Shown here: positions 22,848 to 31,751 of the stretch, in pieces | How the letters are laid out: each line of letters starts with the position of its first letter | Numbering within the stretch: the stretch's first letter is position 1 | Origin: a virus | Direction: 5' to 3' (one strand) | Virus record (IMG/VR): IMGVR_UViG_3300028790_000006 | Location: 1 to 57,336 of that record | DNA length: 57,336 nt | Made by a program: the position numbers and the translations under genes | Notes under the pieces: generated by a model | Databases searched by the model: none | The model's input: the letters and a program-made list of their open reading frames with translations, nothing else | What the model was told of the DNA's origin: nothing

Positions 22848-24530
22848 ATGCAGCCAGACTTTCCGCCTGAGGATGACCCCCAGGTTCTACAGTCCGAGTT
22901 CGACGTGCCTGATGTCGACGGCCTCGCCGACGACGCGCTCAACGGTGACAGCGTCGAACTGTTTGACGTAACAACGATGCTGCCGGGCACGCCCTGCTAC
23001 GGGGTGGCCTGCGTCGAGGGCATCCCGGACGGCTCGACCCCGCAGCGCATGTGGGCGCCGGGCTCGCTGGTCTTCGCGCCGACCCCGTTCCCGCTCAAGT
23101 TCCAGCCGGCCGAAGATGACGGTCACAGCGGCTCGATGGTGTCCGGACGCGTCGACGCCATGTGGCGCGACGGCGCGCTGATCCGCTGGATCGGCGTCAT
23201 GGACTCGGCCGGCGTGGTCGGCCGCGAACATGAGCGGCTCATCGGCGGCAAGTTCATGACCGGCGTCTCGATCAAGGCCGACGACCTGGACGAAGCGGAC
23301 GTTGAGTACATCTACCCGGCCGGCCCGGACCCGTCCGACGAGGTCGAGGTGGACGGCGAGGTTGTCGAAGACGTCGAGGGTGAGGCCGATTTCCACTACC
23401 CCGGCCGGCACAACCAGGCCACTCACGGGCACGGCGCCAACGGCAAGGGCAAGGCCAGCAACCGCCAAAAGGCGGCGGCGGCCAAGCGCATCAAGGCCCG
23501 GGGTGACAAGTTCCTGAGCGGTGAGCGCTCGGTCGACGGCGCCGTAGTGGCCGACGGCGCCGAGATGATGGACATGCCGCGCCCCAGCATGATCATTTAC
23601 CACCACGGGCGGGTGCGAAGCCTGACCGGGGTGGCCGAGGCCGCGTTCATCGAGTGCACCGTTTCGCTGGGTGAGTCGCCGTTCAGTCCGCCGATGGTGC
23701 CCGAGGCATCCCCGCTGGCCGAGCTTGAGGCCCTGGCCATCGAGGCCGAGACGCCGGTGCCCGTGGCCGTTCCGCTGGTGGCGGCGGGCTACACCATCAC
23801 CATCCCGCAGCTGTGGCCCGAGTCGTGGTTCTCCGAGCCGAGCCCTGCCGAGATGGCCATGGTCGCCGGCGGCGCCATCCACATCACGCCCGAAGGCCGG
23901 GTCTGGGGCCTGCTGGCGCCGGACGGCGTCAACCACCGGGCCTACCGGGCCGGCCCGCGGGCACAGTACGCGCCGCGCGGCATCGACTACTCGGAGTGGC
24001 AAAACAAGGCCTGCATCGTGGCCGGCGCCGACGGCAACGCCTACAAAATCAACGCCGGCACGGTCACGTTCGGGTGCGGCCACGCCAGCCCGGTCGATCC
24101 GCGCCGGGCCAACCCAGCCTGGGCGGCCGAGCACTACGAGAACAGCTGCTCGGTGGCCATGCGCGCCCGGGTCGGCGAGAACCGGTTCGGCACCTGGTTC
24201 GCTGGCGGCCTCAACCACGGCCTGACCGCGTCGTCCCTTGAGGAGATCATGGGCTGCGCGCTGTCGGGTGACTGGCAGGGCGGCAAGCTCAAGGGCGCCC
24301 TGCTGGTGCCGGTGGAAGGCTTTCCGGTCGCGGTCACCGCGTCGGTGCGCGAAAAGATGGGCACGCTCGTCGCGTCGTCCGTCCCGATCCGCTTCGACGC
24401 CCCGCCGCCGCCGCCGAGTTACGACTGGGTCTTCGACCTGGTGGCCAGCGCCACCGGCCGCGGGCCGGCCGCCATCTTCGACGAGCTGGCGGCCGAGCGC
24501 TTCGACGAGCTCGCACGGGAACGGGGGTGA
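22848..24530 (+). CDS. Probable prohead protease/maturation protein with long C-terminal domain
   Basis: A 560-residue protein upstream of the capsid gene. Residues about 75-160 (GSMVSGRVDAMWRD, WIGVMDSAGVVG, GGKFMTGVSIKADD) resemble actinophage prohead proteases. A basic linker (KGKASNRQKAAAAKRIKARG) and a second domain of unknown type follow. I chose ATG 22848 with CGGGGG 5 bases upstream. TATGAT (22819-22824) upstream could be a -10 box. Classical protease residues could not be pinned down by eye, so the function rests on position and partial resemblance. Confidence 0.6.
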   Translation: MQPDFPPEDDPQVLQSEFDVPDVDGLADDALNGDSVELFDVTTMLPGTPCYGVACVEGIPDGSTPQRMWAPGSLVFAPTPFPLKFQPAEDDGHSGSMVSGRVDAMWRDGALIRWIGVMDSAGVVGREHERLIGGKFMTGVSIKADDLDEADVEYIYPAGPDPSDEVEVDGEVVEDVEGEADFHYPGRHNQATHGHGANGKGKASNRQKAAAAKRIKARGDKFLSGERSVDGAVVADGAEMMDMPRPSMIIYHHGRVRSLTGVAEAAFIECTVSLGESPFSPPMVPEASPLAELEALAIEAETPVPVAVPLVAAGYTITIPQLWPESWFSEPSPAEMAMVAGGAIHITPEGRVWGLLAPDGVNHRAYRAGPRAQYAPRGIDYSEWQNKACIVAGADGNAYKINAGTVTFGCGHASPVDPRRANPAWAAEHYENSCSVAMRARVGENRFGTWFAGGLNHGLTASSLEEIMGCALSGDWQGGKLKGALLVPVEGFPVAVTASVREKMGTLVASSVPIRFDAPPPPPSYDWVFDLVASATGRGPAAIFDELAAERFDELARERG

Positions 24531-24535
24531 TTCAG

Positions 24536-24631
24536 ATGGCATGTGGATGCGGCCAGGTACCCGTCGGTACTCCCCCTCCGCCCGCGCCGCCCACCACGGG
24601 TATCGAGGGCGAGACCGGCGCGGCACAGTAA
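24536..24631 (+). CDS. Very small Cys/Pro protein before the capsid gene
   Basis: A 31-residue protein starting MACGCG, followed by a Pro/Thr-rich tail. A GGGGG ribosome site lies 8 bases upstream, overlapping the previous stop. Such tiny proteins precede capsid genes in some actinophages; no function is known to me. Confidence 0.4.
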   Translation: MACGCGQVPVGTPPPPAPPTTGIEGETGAAQ

Positions 24632-24764
24632 GTAGTCAGCACACCTGATGGCGCATTTCGATCACGACCGTCTACCATGACCAGCAACGCGAACTCCGGG
24701 TGCAGCTGGAGAGACCGAACACGATCAGCGCAATGATCCTGTCGTTTCTCACACGGGGGCATCC

Positions 24765-26633
24765 ATGCCGAAGAACCCAGCCGCGGGCACCGGCAATGAC
24801 GGTGCCTCCTACAGCCTGCCCGAGCTGGACGGCCTGACCGCCGACCAGCTCGGCGAACACCTCGCCGACGTCAACGGGCGCCTTGACACCATCCTGGCCA
24901 AGCGCGACCCGGCCGACCTGCCGACTCTGGGCGAGCTGCGCACCGCGCGGCAGACCATCATGGCCCAGCAGGGCAAGGTCGCCGCCGCGCAGGCCGAGAT
25001 CGACGCCCAGTTCGACGAGATCGCCGCCGAGATGGCCGAGCCGGCCGCCGACGCTGACGCCGAGGTCGTCGAGGGCGAACTGATCGACGCCAACGGCACC
25101 GCGCAGGCCCCGGCCGCCGCGCCCGCCGCTGCCGCTCCGGCCACCCCGCAGCTCGTCACCGCTTCGGGCCGGCCCGCTGGCGGCGCCGTTACCGCGTCCC
25201 GCGAGACCGGCGGCCTGTCCGGCGGCGCGAACCGCCTCAACCCGAGCCTGTCCGGCGCCCGCGCCGCGGCCCCGGCCGTTGAGGCGCCGAGCCTCGACGA
25301 ACTGGTCATGACCGCATCGGCCCACTCGGGGGCGGCCAAGCTCAACATGGGCGACCGCATCGGCGGCATCCGCCAGCTCGGCGACCTCGTCGAGGACCGG
25401 GCACGCGGGATGGCCGACGCGCAGGGCTTCCGCCAGGCGGCCCCGGGCAACACGGCCTTCCAGCACCAGGCCCGCCGCCATGACGCCCCGTACGGCGGCA
25501 CCATGGTGGCCTCGATCCAGAACAAATTCGACACCGTGCTGCACGACAAGTCGAGCACCGAGGCCGTGCAGGCCTACGTCGACAAGCTGTCCGCCCAGCG
25601 CTCCGGCTCGGCCTTCGAGTCGCTGGTGGCGGCCGGCGGCTGGTGTGCCCCGAGCCAGATCCGGTACGACTTCTTCAACATCGCCGGCCAGTCCGGGATG
25701 ATCGACCTGCCGACGTTCGGCGTCGAGCGGGGCGGCATCCAGTACCCGATCTCGCCGAGCCTGGCCGACACGTTCAGCCCGGCCCTGCCCTGGTACACCG
25801 CGTTCAGCAACGCCACCGTGCCGTGGCTCTGGACCGAGGGCGACGACATCCTGGCCGTGACCGGCTCCCCGACGAAGCCGTGCATCCGGGTGCCATGTTC
25901 GACCATGGATAACCGTCGGCTGGAGTGCTACGGCATCTGCCTGACCGCCGGCAACCTGGCCGACAACGCGTGGCCGGAGTCGACCGCCAACTTCATCAAG
26001 CTCCTGATGTCGGCGCACTACCACGCCAGCAACGCGCGCTACATCTCGACGATCGCCGGGATGGCCGTCGCAAACGCCGGCTGCACCGCCACCGGTTCGG
26101 GTGCGGCGGCGCCGCTGCTGTCCACCGCCGAGCTCTCCGCGATCGACTACCGGGCCAAGTACGGCATGGCCCGCACCGATGTCATCGAGTGGGTTCTGCC
26201 CGAGTGGGCGCTGGGCCTGGTCCGAGCCGACCTGGCCAAGCGCACCGGCGTGGGCGACTTCATGAGAATCCCGGACTCCGAGATCGCGGCCTGGTTCGAC
26301 GTGCGCGGCATCCGCGCCCAGTTCGTCCAGGACTACCAGGTGCGCGCGGCCGGCCAGCCGGGTGCGAGCACGACGGGCGGCATCACCCAGTACCCGAGCA
26401 CGCTCAAGGGCCTGATGTACGCGGCCGGCACGGTGGCCCGCGGCAACGGCATGAACCTGGACCTGGGCGTGGTCCGCGACTCCACCCTGAACGCGCGGAA
26501 CGACTTCACCGCGCTCTGGATGGAGGAGTGCCACCTCATCGCCAAGTTCGGCCACGAGGTGCGCGAATACACCGTCAACGTCTGCCCCGACGGCACCACC
26601 GGCGCGGCCGACCTGACCAGCTGCTGCCCGTAA
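24765..26633 (+). CDS. Major capsid protein with N-terminal scaffold-like region
   Basis: A 622-residue protein. Residues 1-110 are helical and acidic (DQLGEHLADVNGRLDTILAK and AAQAEIDAQFDEIAAEMAEP), fitting the delta/scaffolding region of HK97-fold capsids. An Ala/Pro linker follows, and the rest (from about residue 170) fits an HK97-type shell, including the E-loop region with GAKLNMGDRI-like sequence and a C-terminal LDLGVVRDSTLNARNDFTALWMEECHLIAKFG typical of actinophage capsids. Start ATG 24765 has GGGGGC 4 bases upstream. The 130 bases before it contain TCTACCAT (24672-24679), a possible -10. Confidence 0.8.
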   Translation: MPKNPAAGTGNDGASYSLPELDGLTADQLGEHLADVNGRLDTILAKRDPADLPTLGELRTARQTIMAQQGKVAAAQAEIDAQFDEIAAEMAEPAADADAEVVEGELIDANGTAQAPAAAPAAAAPATPQLVTASGRPAGGAVTASRETGGLSGGANRLNPSLSGARAAAPAVEAPSLDELVMTASAHSGAAKLNMGDRIGGIRQLGDLVEDRARGMADAQGFRQAAPGNTAFQHQARRHDAPYGGTMVASIQNKFDTVLHDKSSTEAVQAYVDKLSAQRSGSAFESLVAAGGWCAPSQIRYDFFNIAGQSGMIDLPTFGVERGGIQYPISPSLADTFSPALPWYTAFSNATVPWLWTEGDDILAVTGSPTKPCIRVPCSTMDNRRLECYGICLTAGNLADNAWPESTANFIKLLMSAHYHASNARYISTIAGMAVANAGCTATGSGAAAPLLSTAELSAIDYRAKYGMARTDVIEWVLPEWALGLVRADLAKRTGVGDFMRIPDSEIAAWFDVRGIRAQFVQDYQVRAAGQPGASTTGGITQYPSTLKGLMYAAGTVARGNGMNLDLGVVRDSTLNARNDFTALWMEECHLIAKFGHEVREYTVNVCPDGTTGAADLTSCCP

Positions 26634-26704
26634 GGGCAGGGCGGCGCGAGTCCGCCGATAGAAAGTCGCAGTCACGTGAAGCGAACGAAAGGGGGTGGGA
26701 CGAC

Positions 26705-27640
26705 ATGGCCGGTCCACGCATGCTGATTCCGCCCCCCTCGTTTGACCCGCGCAACTTCGGGCTGCTGTCGGTGGTGCAGGCCCGCTACGACGAGCCGGAC
26801 GCGCACTGGCGCAACGGCGGCACGTGGCAGGACATCTGCGGGCTGGGCGGCTCAACGTTCGACCCGAACTGTCTGACCGCCACTTCCATTCCGGTGTCGG
26901 GCGCTCCGGCTCCGGCCAAGGTCGACAACATCGACTGGAACACGTACGGCGCGACCCCGTTCACGGTCGTGGCCGAGGTCGACTGCTCGCCGGTGGGCTA
27001 CAGCCAGGAAGAGCAGCGGGCCCGCGCCGTTGACGCCCTGACGCGCACCGAGGCCTACCAGGTTGAGTACGCGTTCTGGACCGGCACGGCCGGTGGGGTG
27101 ACCAACCGCGTCTATCCGCACCTGGCCGCGACCGAAGCCGTCTACGACGGCGGGCTCTACCCGATCGTCCAGATGCAGTGCGCGGCGCTGCAGGTCACCG
27201 GTACGACCATACTCGACATCATCGAAGGTCTCGGCCGCATCGAGGCCGCCCTGGCCGCCTGCTACCAGGGCAAGGGCGTCATTCACGTGCCCGTGCTGCT
27301 GGCGACGCAGATGTTCCAGTGGAACCTCGTCAAGGCCGACGGTGCGCAGCTGCGCACCCAGTCCGGCAACCTGGTGGCCATCGGCGGCGGCTATCCCGGC
27401 ACCGGACCGACCGGGGCGGCCATCTCCAACGCCCTGTGGATCTACGCCACCGGCCCGATCTTCGCCTACCGGTCAGCGGCCGAGACGTTCAAGTTCTCGG
27501 AGATGCTCGACCGCACCACCAACACGCTCAAGACCATCGTCGAGCGCACCTACCTGCTGGGCTACAGCTGCTGCTGTCTCCCCGCGGTCCCGATCAGTGT
27601 CGGCGGCGACGTCACCGGCCAGCCCCTCTCGGCGTTCTAG
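26705..27640 (+). CDS. Head protein following the capsid gene
   Basis: A 311-residue protein with a strong ribosome site (AAAGGGGGT) upstream. The sequence (ARYDEPDAHWRNGGTWQDICG, FTVVAEVDCSPVGYSQEEQRARA, then VIHVPVLLATQMFQWNLV and TLKTIVERTYLLGYSCCC) looks like a structural protein with an encapsulin- or capsid-like feel. I recognise it as the kind of conserved protein that sits between capsid and tail genes in some Streptomyces-type phages. Whether it is a second shell or a decoration protein is unclear. Confidence 0.6.
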   Translation: MAGPRMLIPPPSFDPRNFGLLSVVQARYDEPDAHWRNGGTWQDICGLGGSTFDPNCLTATSIPVSGAPAPAKVDNIDWNTYGATPFTVVAEVDCSPVGYSQEEQRARAVDALTRTEAYQVEYAFWTGTAGGVTNRVYPHLAATEAVYDGGLYPIVQMQCAALQVTGTTILDIIEGLGRIEAALAACYQGKGVIHVPVLLATQMFQWNLVKADGAQLRTQSGNLVAIGGGYPGTGPTGAAISNALWIYATGPIFAYRSAAETFKFSEMLDRTTNTLKTIVERTYLLGYSCCCLPAVPISVGGDVTGQPLSAF

Positions 27641-27649
27641 GAGTAGCCA

Positions 27650-28312
27650 GTGGCAACCGCCCTTGTCTGCGCCAGCCCCATCGAGGGACTGGTCATGCGG
27701 ATCACGAAGCTCAACGCCTGCGGCGTGGTCGTCACCGGCGCCACCGCAGCACAGTTGATCCTGGACGGCTTCACCGAGGTCACCCCATCGCCGCAGTACG
27801 ACACCGGCGACCGGGTCATCACGCGCAAGGCCAACGGCACGATCTGCCAGAACTACAAGCAGCCCGACCAGTACACCAACGACGAACTGACGATGAACTT
27901 CTGCGTCTGGAACCCGGCGTTGATCCCGCTCGCCATCGCGGGCCGGCTGCTCACCTCGACGCAGTCTCCGACCGGCACCGGCTTCGCCCGGGGTACCTGG
28001 TCGAATGCTGCGATCCTGGCCGCGCACTGGTCGCTGGAGATCTGGCAGGCCCCGCCGCAGTCGTGCGACGCGTCCGGCACGGTGCTCTACCCGTACCACG
28101 CATGGCCGCACATCGCGAACGGCAAGATCGGCGACTTCAACATCAACCTGGACGCCAACATTCTGCAGATCATGGGCGACACGATGGACGCGTCGCCGCT
28201 GTGGACGCTGGGCGACTCCTACCTGGGCACCGGCCAGGTCGTGCAGGGCGACCACCACCTGTACAACCTGTCCTCGACCGCACCGCCCACGGCGGCCTGC
28301 TACCTGTACTAA
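27650..28312 (+). CDS. Probable major tail protein
   Basis: A 220-residue protein starts at a GTG with AGGAG overlapping the previous stop. It begins LVMRITKLNACGVVVTGA, continues with VITRKANGTICQ and a beta-rich body, and ends in a short hydrophobic tail. This matches the tube-forming major tail proteins of actinobacterial siphoviruses. A strong hairpin right after the gene (28343-28379) is the kind of attenuator often found after highly expressed structural genes. Confidence 0.65.
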   Translation: MATALVCASPIEGLVMRITKLNACGVVVTGATAAQLILDGFTEVTPSPQYDTGDRVITRKANGTICQNYKQPDQYTNDELTMNFCVWNPALIPLAIAGRLLTSTQSPTGTGFARGTWSNAAILAAHWSLEIWQAPPQSCDASGTVLYPYHAWPHIANGKIGDFNINLDANILQIMGDTMDASPLWTLGDSYLGTGQVVQGDHHLYNLSSTAPPTAACYLY

Positions 28313-28342
28313 GATCGGCTCGCAAGGAACCGCGCAGGGACA

Positions 28343-28379
28343 ATCAGGGCAGGCTGGCCACGGGGCGGCCTGCCCTGAT
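28343..28379 (+). terminator. Strong hairpin after the major tail gene
   Basis: Perfect 12-base arms, ATCAGGGCAGGC (28343-28354) and GCCTGCCCTGAT (28368-28379), flank a 13-base loop. No U tract follows, so it may be a leaky attenuator or mRNA stabiliser lowering downstream expression rather than a full terminator. Confidence 0.6.
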
Positions 28380-28409
28380 CCGCACCAGGGGGAAGGCTGA
28401 GGTGCTGCG

Positions 28410-29240
28410 ATGACGAGCCCCACCCCGACCCGCGGGCCCTGCCTGGCGTGGGACCCGATCTGGTGCTGCGACCTGACCAGCGACGGCGCGGCCGCGCTGA
28501 CCGGGACGGCCGTCATGGCCGCGACGGAGATCCTGTACAACCGCAGCGCCCAGCAGTTCGGGCTCTGCGAGTTCACCGTGCGCCCATGTCGGGCCAACTG
28601 CAACGACTTCGCGGGCTGGGCCGGCGGCTGGGGCCTGGGCGGCGGCGGATTCTGGTCGGGAGGGTTCTCGTCCTGGCCGCAGCCCGCCCTGATCGGCGGC
28701 AACTGGTACAACCTGACCTGCGGCTCGTGCTCGGGCACCTGCTCGTGCACGCCCATCTCCGAGGCCTACCTGCCATCCCCGGTCGCCTCAATCACGCAGG
28801 TCAAGCTCAACGGCGAGGTGCTGGCCGCGTCCGGCTACCGCGTCGACGACTACCGCAAGCTGGTGCGGCTGGGCGGCTTCACCTGGCCCGAGTGCCAGGA
28901 TCTGACGCTGGCCGACACCGAGGACAACACGTGGTCCGTCACGCTGCAGGTCGGCCAGGAAGTGCCCACGATCGGACGAATGGCCGTCGGCGAGCTCGCC
29001 TGCATGATCATGTCTTCGTGCCTCGGTGAGGCCTGCGCCATCCCGTTCAACGCCACAAGCGTCACCCGCCAGGGTCTCACCATCGACTTCCCCACGATCT
29101 ATGACCTGCTCGACCGCAAGCTGCTCGGTCTGTGGGCCTGCGACCTCTTCGTCTCGACGTACAACCCGCGCGGCCTGACCACCCGGCCGCAGGTCTACGA
29201 CGTCGACGGCGAGATCAACCGCCGGACGACCTGGCCATGA
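28410..29240 (+). CDS. Head-tail connector-like protein
   Basis: A 276-residue protein with ribosome site GAGG 7 bases before ATG. The order WDPIWCCDLTSDGAAALTG, a Gly/Trp-rich loop (WAGGWGLGGGGFWSGG), YLPSPVASITQVKLNGEVL and ARQGLTIDFPTIYDLLDRK-like C-terminus fits the connector proteins next to actinophage tail genes. It is ATGA-coupled to the next gene. It likely joins the portal/neck to the tail tube. Confidence 0.6.
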   Translation: MTSPTPTRGPCLAWDPIWCCDLTSDGAAALTGTAVMAATEILYNRSAQQFGLCEFTVRPCRANCNDFAGWAGGWGLGGGGFWSGGFSSWPQPALIGGNWYNLTCGSCSGTCSCTPISEAYLPSPVASITQVKLNGEVLAASGYRVDDYRKLVRLGGFTWPECQDLTLADTEDNTWSVTLQVGQEVPTIGRMAVGELACMIMSSCLGEACAIPFNATSVTRQGLTIDFPTIYDLLDRKLLGLWACDLFVSTYNPRGLTTRPQVYDVDGEINRRTTWP

Positions 29241-30301
29241 GCACGATCTTCGCCGGCGCCATCCCGCCCAACGAAGGCAACTTCGGCGGCGTGACCGGCC
29301 TGGACTTCACGGTCAACCACACCGGCGACGTCGACGGCATCTGGTGGTACCAGCCCACCGGCTCGGCCGCCGCCGTCACGCCCGGGCTCTACGACACGCA
29401 GACCCAGGCCCTGCTCGCCACCGCGCCCGCCGCGGTCGGCCTGGCCGCCGGCGCCTGGTCGCTGATCCCGCTGACCACGCCGGTGGCGCTGACGCCGGGC
29501 ACCGTCTACACCGCAGCCTGCTACCAGAACAATCGCATCGCCTGGTACCCGAGCGCGGTCGACGACCTCTACATCTTCAACTCCCCATTCACCGTCATGA
29601 ACCAGGGCGGCCGGGTCCAGGCCGGCGGGGCGCTGGCCTTCCCCGGCAATTTCTTCCGGGACGCGTACGCGGTGGACGTCAATTTCACCGCCACCGAGCC
29701 CTGCGAGCCGTGCCCGCCCTGCCCGCCGACCAACGGGTTCTTCATCAACCTGACCGCGCCGGGCTTCATCAACGTGGTGACCGGGGTGGGCGCCTGCGTC
29801 ATCGAGGCCTTGGGCCAGACACCCGCTGGTGCCCCATGCCGCCAGTGCCTGCTGCTGCCCACCCAGACGATCCCGTGGGACAACTGCGGCCCGTGCGACA
29901 ACGCCAGCTGTAACGGGCAGATCGCGCTGGCCATCCGCGAGGTCTACGGCAGCGGCCAGTTCCCGCAGCCACTCAACGGGGCGTCGTGGCGCAAGTGCCA
30001 GCACCGCTACGAGATCGTCCGGGCAACGGTGTCAGTGACGCGCTGCGTGCCGACCATGGACAGCAAGGGCAGGCCACCGACCTGCGCCGCCGAGCTGGCC
30101 GCCGCGGTCACCCTCGAGAATGACCGTACCGCGGTCCGCCAGGCCATCGCCTGCTGCCTGAGCGCGGCCAACCTGGCCACCCCGTACTGGGTCTCCGAGT
30201 GGATGCTGGGCGGCAGCGTCACGGTGGGCGAGCTCGGCGGGTGCTCGGGCGTCGAAACAGAGTTCTTCGTCGGCGTGCAGTCCTGCCTCTGCCCGAACTG
30301 A
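29237..30301 (+). CDS. DUF4082-like structural protein with Cys-rich second domain
   Basis: A 354-residue protein. Residues about 10-150 (GVTGLDFTVNHTGDVDGIWW, TPGLYDTQTQALLAT, GTVYTAACYQNNRIAWYPS) match the DUF4082 beta-sandwich, a domain found in surface and virion proteins. The second half is Cys-rich (CEPCPPCPP, CRQCLLLP, CGPCDNASCNG) and may be the connector or tail-terminator module. The start overlaps the preceding stop. The fusion of a surface-type sandwich to a neck-region protein is unusual, and it may decorate the virion. Confidence 0.65.
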   Translation: MSTIFAGAIPPNEGNFGGVTGLDFTVNHTGDVDGIWWYQPTGSAAAVTPGLYDTQTQALLATAPAAVGLAAGAWSLIPLTTPVALTPGTVYTAACYQNNRIAWYPSAVDDLYIFNSPFTVMNQGGRVQAGGALAFPGNFFRDAYAVDVNFTATEPCEPCPPCPPTNGFFINLTAPGFINVVTGVGACVIEALGQTPAGAPCRQCLLLPTQTIPWDNCGPCDNASCNGQIALAIREVYGSGQFPQPLNGASWRKCQHRYEIVRATVSVTRCVPTMDSKGRPPTCAAELAAAVTLENDRTAVRQAIACCLSAANLATPYWVSEWMLGGSVTVGELGGCSGVETEFFVGVQSCLCPN

Positions 30302-30308
30302 GGCCGTT

Positions 30309-30743
30309 GTGGCCCAGGTCAACATCACGCACCGACTGAACATGACGGCCGTTCACGCCCTGCTGACCGGCCCGCGCGGCGGGGTGGCCCAGGACATGCT
30401 GCGCCGCGGTCTGCTGGTCGAGACGCAGGCCAAGCGCAACCTGGGCGGCATCGGCGGGCCCAAGCGCGTCGACACCGGGCGGCTGCGCGCATCGGTGAAT
30501 ACGCAGCTGGTGACGCGTGACGGCAAGCCGGTGGCCGTGGTCGGAACCAACGTCTACTACGCCCGGTGGGTGCACGACGGTACCGGCCTGTACGGGCCGG
30601 CCCACCGAGTGATCAAGCCCAAACGCGGCAAGTACCTGCGGTTCCGCCCGGGCGGCCGGGGGCGCTACGTCTACGCCAGGTCGGTCAAGGGCATGGTGGC
30701 CAACCCGTTTCTGCGCAACGCGCTCCCAGCCGCCCGCGGCTGA
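30309..30743 (+). CDS. HK97 gp10-like head-tail protein
   Basis: A 144-residue basic protein starts at GTG. GRLRASVNTQLVTRDGKPVAVVGTN, YYARWVHDGTG and the C-terminal ANPFLRNALPAA are the hallmarks of the HK97 gp10/minor tail completion family. It sits between the neck proteins and the tail chaperones, interrupted downstream by a minus-strand cassette. It likely completes the tail end or joins head and tail. Confidence 0.8.
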   Translation: MAQVNITHRLNMTAVHALLTGPRGGVAQDMLRRGLLVETQAKRNLGGIGGPKRVDTGRLRASVNTQLVTRDGKPVAVVGTNVYYARWVHDGTGLYGPAHRVIKPKRGKYLRFRPGGRGRYVYARSVKGMVANPFLRNALPAARG

Positions 30744-30748
30744 CCTAC

Positions 30749-30874
30749 TTACTCCCCGTCCCCCTTGTTGCGCTCGGCTTCCTGGCGCGCGGCCTCTTCG
30801 CGCTGGATCCGCTCACGGGCCTCGGTCTGCTCTCTGAGTCGCTTCAACATCTCTTCGGAACTCTCGTCAGCCAT
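30749..30874 (-). CDS. Small charged coiled-coil protein A
   Basis: A 41-residue, highly charged helix (EEMLKRLREQTEARERIQRE...) is the last of the minus-strand cassette. AAAGGA lies 8 bases before ATG 30874, and the upstream stop is 3 bases away. It resembles the plus-strand coiled-coil protein at 12939..13124. Function is unknown. Confidence 0.5.
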   Translation of the reverse strand: MADESSEEMLKRLREQTEARERIQREEAARQEAERNKGDGE

Positions 30875-30876
30875 GG

Positions 30877-31014
30877 TCATTTTCCTTTCTTCGTGTTGTT
30901 GTCTGCGGCGTCCTCGGCCGCCCGGCGTGCATCGCGTTCGCTCTGGCGCTGGGCCAGCGCGTCGCGCTCCCGCTGCAGTTCTGCGCGGCGGGCCTCTTCG
31001 TCGGCGCGGCTCAT
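30877..31014 (-). CDS. Small charged coiled-coil protein B
   Basis: A 45-residue protein (RRAELQRERDALAQRQSERD and similar) is a predicted continuous helix. It overlaps its upstream neighbour by ATGA. It is very similar in composition to its two neighbours in the cassette, so the three may have arisen by duplication. Confidence 0.5.
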   Translation of the reverse strand: MSRADEEARRAELQRERDALAQRQSERDARRAAEDAADNNTKKGK

Positions 31015-31148
31015 CGGCCGTTGTTGCGCCGGTCGAAGTCTTCCTGTCGCGCCCTCTCGGCGGCGCGCTGTTCGGCCACACGGTCGGCGGCGCGCTGCAC
31101 CTCGGGGTCGGGCTGCGGCCTGGGCTTGTCTGCCACGTCGATTCCCAT
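31011..31148 (-). CDS. Small charged coiled-coil protein C
   Basis: A 45-residue protein with a short Pro-containing N-terminus (DKPRPQPDPE) then a charged helix (RAADRVAEQRAAERARQED). The ATG at 31148 lacks a clear ribosome site; an in-frame GTG five codons later is an alternative. It lies downstream of a short AT-rich gap containing CTATAA. Confidence 0.45.
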   Translation of the reverse strand: MGIDVADKPRPQPDPEVQRAADRVAEQRAAERARQEDFDRRNNGR

Positions 31149-31213
31149 CTGAGCGTCGGTCTCGGTCGGGTGACCGAAAAGGTTTGTTTATAGCATGAAC
31201 GGTCGTTTAGGTG

Positions 31214-31435
31214 CTATGACGCCACGAGTCGCAGCGCCGGCCGCGTGGTCGGTGGGATGAGTGGCCACGTCGGCAGGGTCACCGGTCTGAACGTGTCGGT
31301 CTCGGGGTCGCCGGTCCAGGACGCCATGCAGCCCGGCACGCCGCACGCGTGGACCTGGAACGGTAGGTGCCCGCCCGGCAGGCCGCAGTGACAGTCGTAG
31401 GCGCGTGCGGCGCACTGGGCCACTTCGGCGGTCAT
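31214..31435 (-). CDS. Small Cys/His protein, possible zinc finger
   Basis: A 73-residue protein. Residues 8-40 contain CAARAYDCHCG, then a spacer and CGVPGC, a plausible zinc site of four cysteines and histidines. It is ATGA-coupled to the gene upstream on the minus strand. The C-terminus is proline-rich. No family is recognised. Confidence 0.5.
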   Translation of the reverse strand: MTAEVAQCAARAYDCHCGLPGGHLPFQVHACGVPGCMASWTGDPETDTFRPVTLPTWPLIPPTTRPALRLVAS

Positions 31436-31613
31436 CTGCCCCGGCCGCCCACGCTGTAGCCGTCGGTGTCCGGGTCGTCGTTGCTGCGCGACGTCTTGTC
31501 GTTGCCGGGGCTCTGTGCCGCGCCTTTGCTCGGTCGGCCGCTGATGCCGCGGCCCCGCTTGTTGTCGTCGGTGTTGCCAGCGGGGCCGCTCGTCGGCTTG
31601 TCTTTCGCCATGT
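31434..31613 (-). CDS. Small disordered hydrophilic protein
   Basis: A 59-residue protein rich in Gly, Asp, Asn, Ser, Lys and Arg (KDKPTSGPAGNTDDNKRGRG, then DDPDTDGYSVGGRGR) with no hydrophobic core, so it is probably disordered. GGAAG lies 4 bases before the ATG. It is the second gene of the minus-strand cassette that starts at operator site 6. Confidence 0.45.
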
Positions 31614-31628
31614 CTTCCTGCTCTCCGG

Positions 31629-31751
31629 TCAGCGGGGCTTGGTCGGTACGGGCCCCGGCACCTTGCCGGGGTTCGGTCCGGGCCAGGGGCGAGAACCAGG
31701 CTTCGGGTTGGGCTTCGGGTTCGGGGGCGGTGGCGGTCTGTCTTTCGGCAT
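31629..31751 (-). CDS. 40-residue proline-rich protein 2
   Basis: A 40-residue protein with 18 prolines, including five in a row near the start, then repeated NPKP and GP units. It is leaderless: TACCAT ends 7 bases before the ATG at 31751, with TTGACA of operator site 6 nineteen bases upstream. It has the same length and nearly the same proline count as the proteins at 8166..8288 and 54266..54388. It opens the minus-strand small-gene cassette. Function is unknown. Confidence 0.6.
   Translation of the reverse strand: MPKDRPPPPPNPKPNPKPGSRPWPGPNPGKVPGPVPTKPR

Noticed and set aside
22887-24626. 579-codon minus-strand open frame opposite the protease-like gene
   Set aside because: Composition is typical of an antisense high-GC frame, and the plus strand has a ribosome site and coherent protein sequence.
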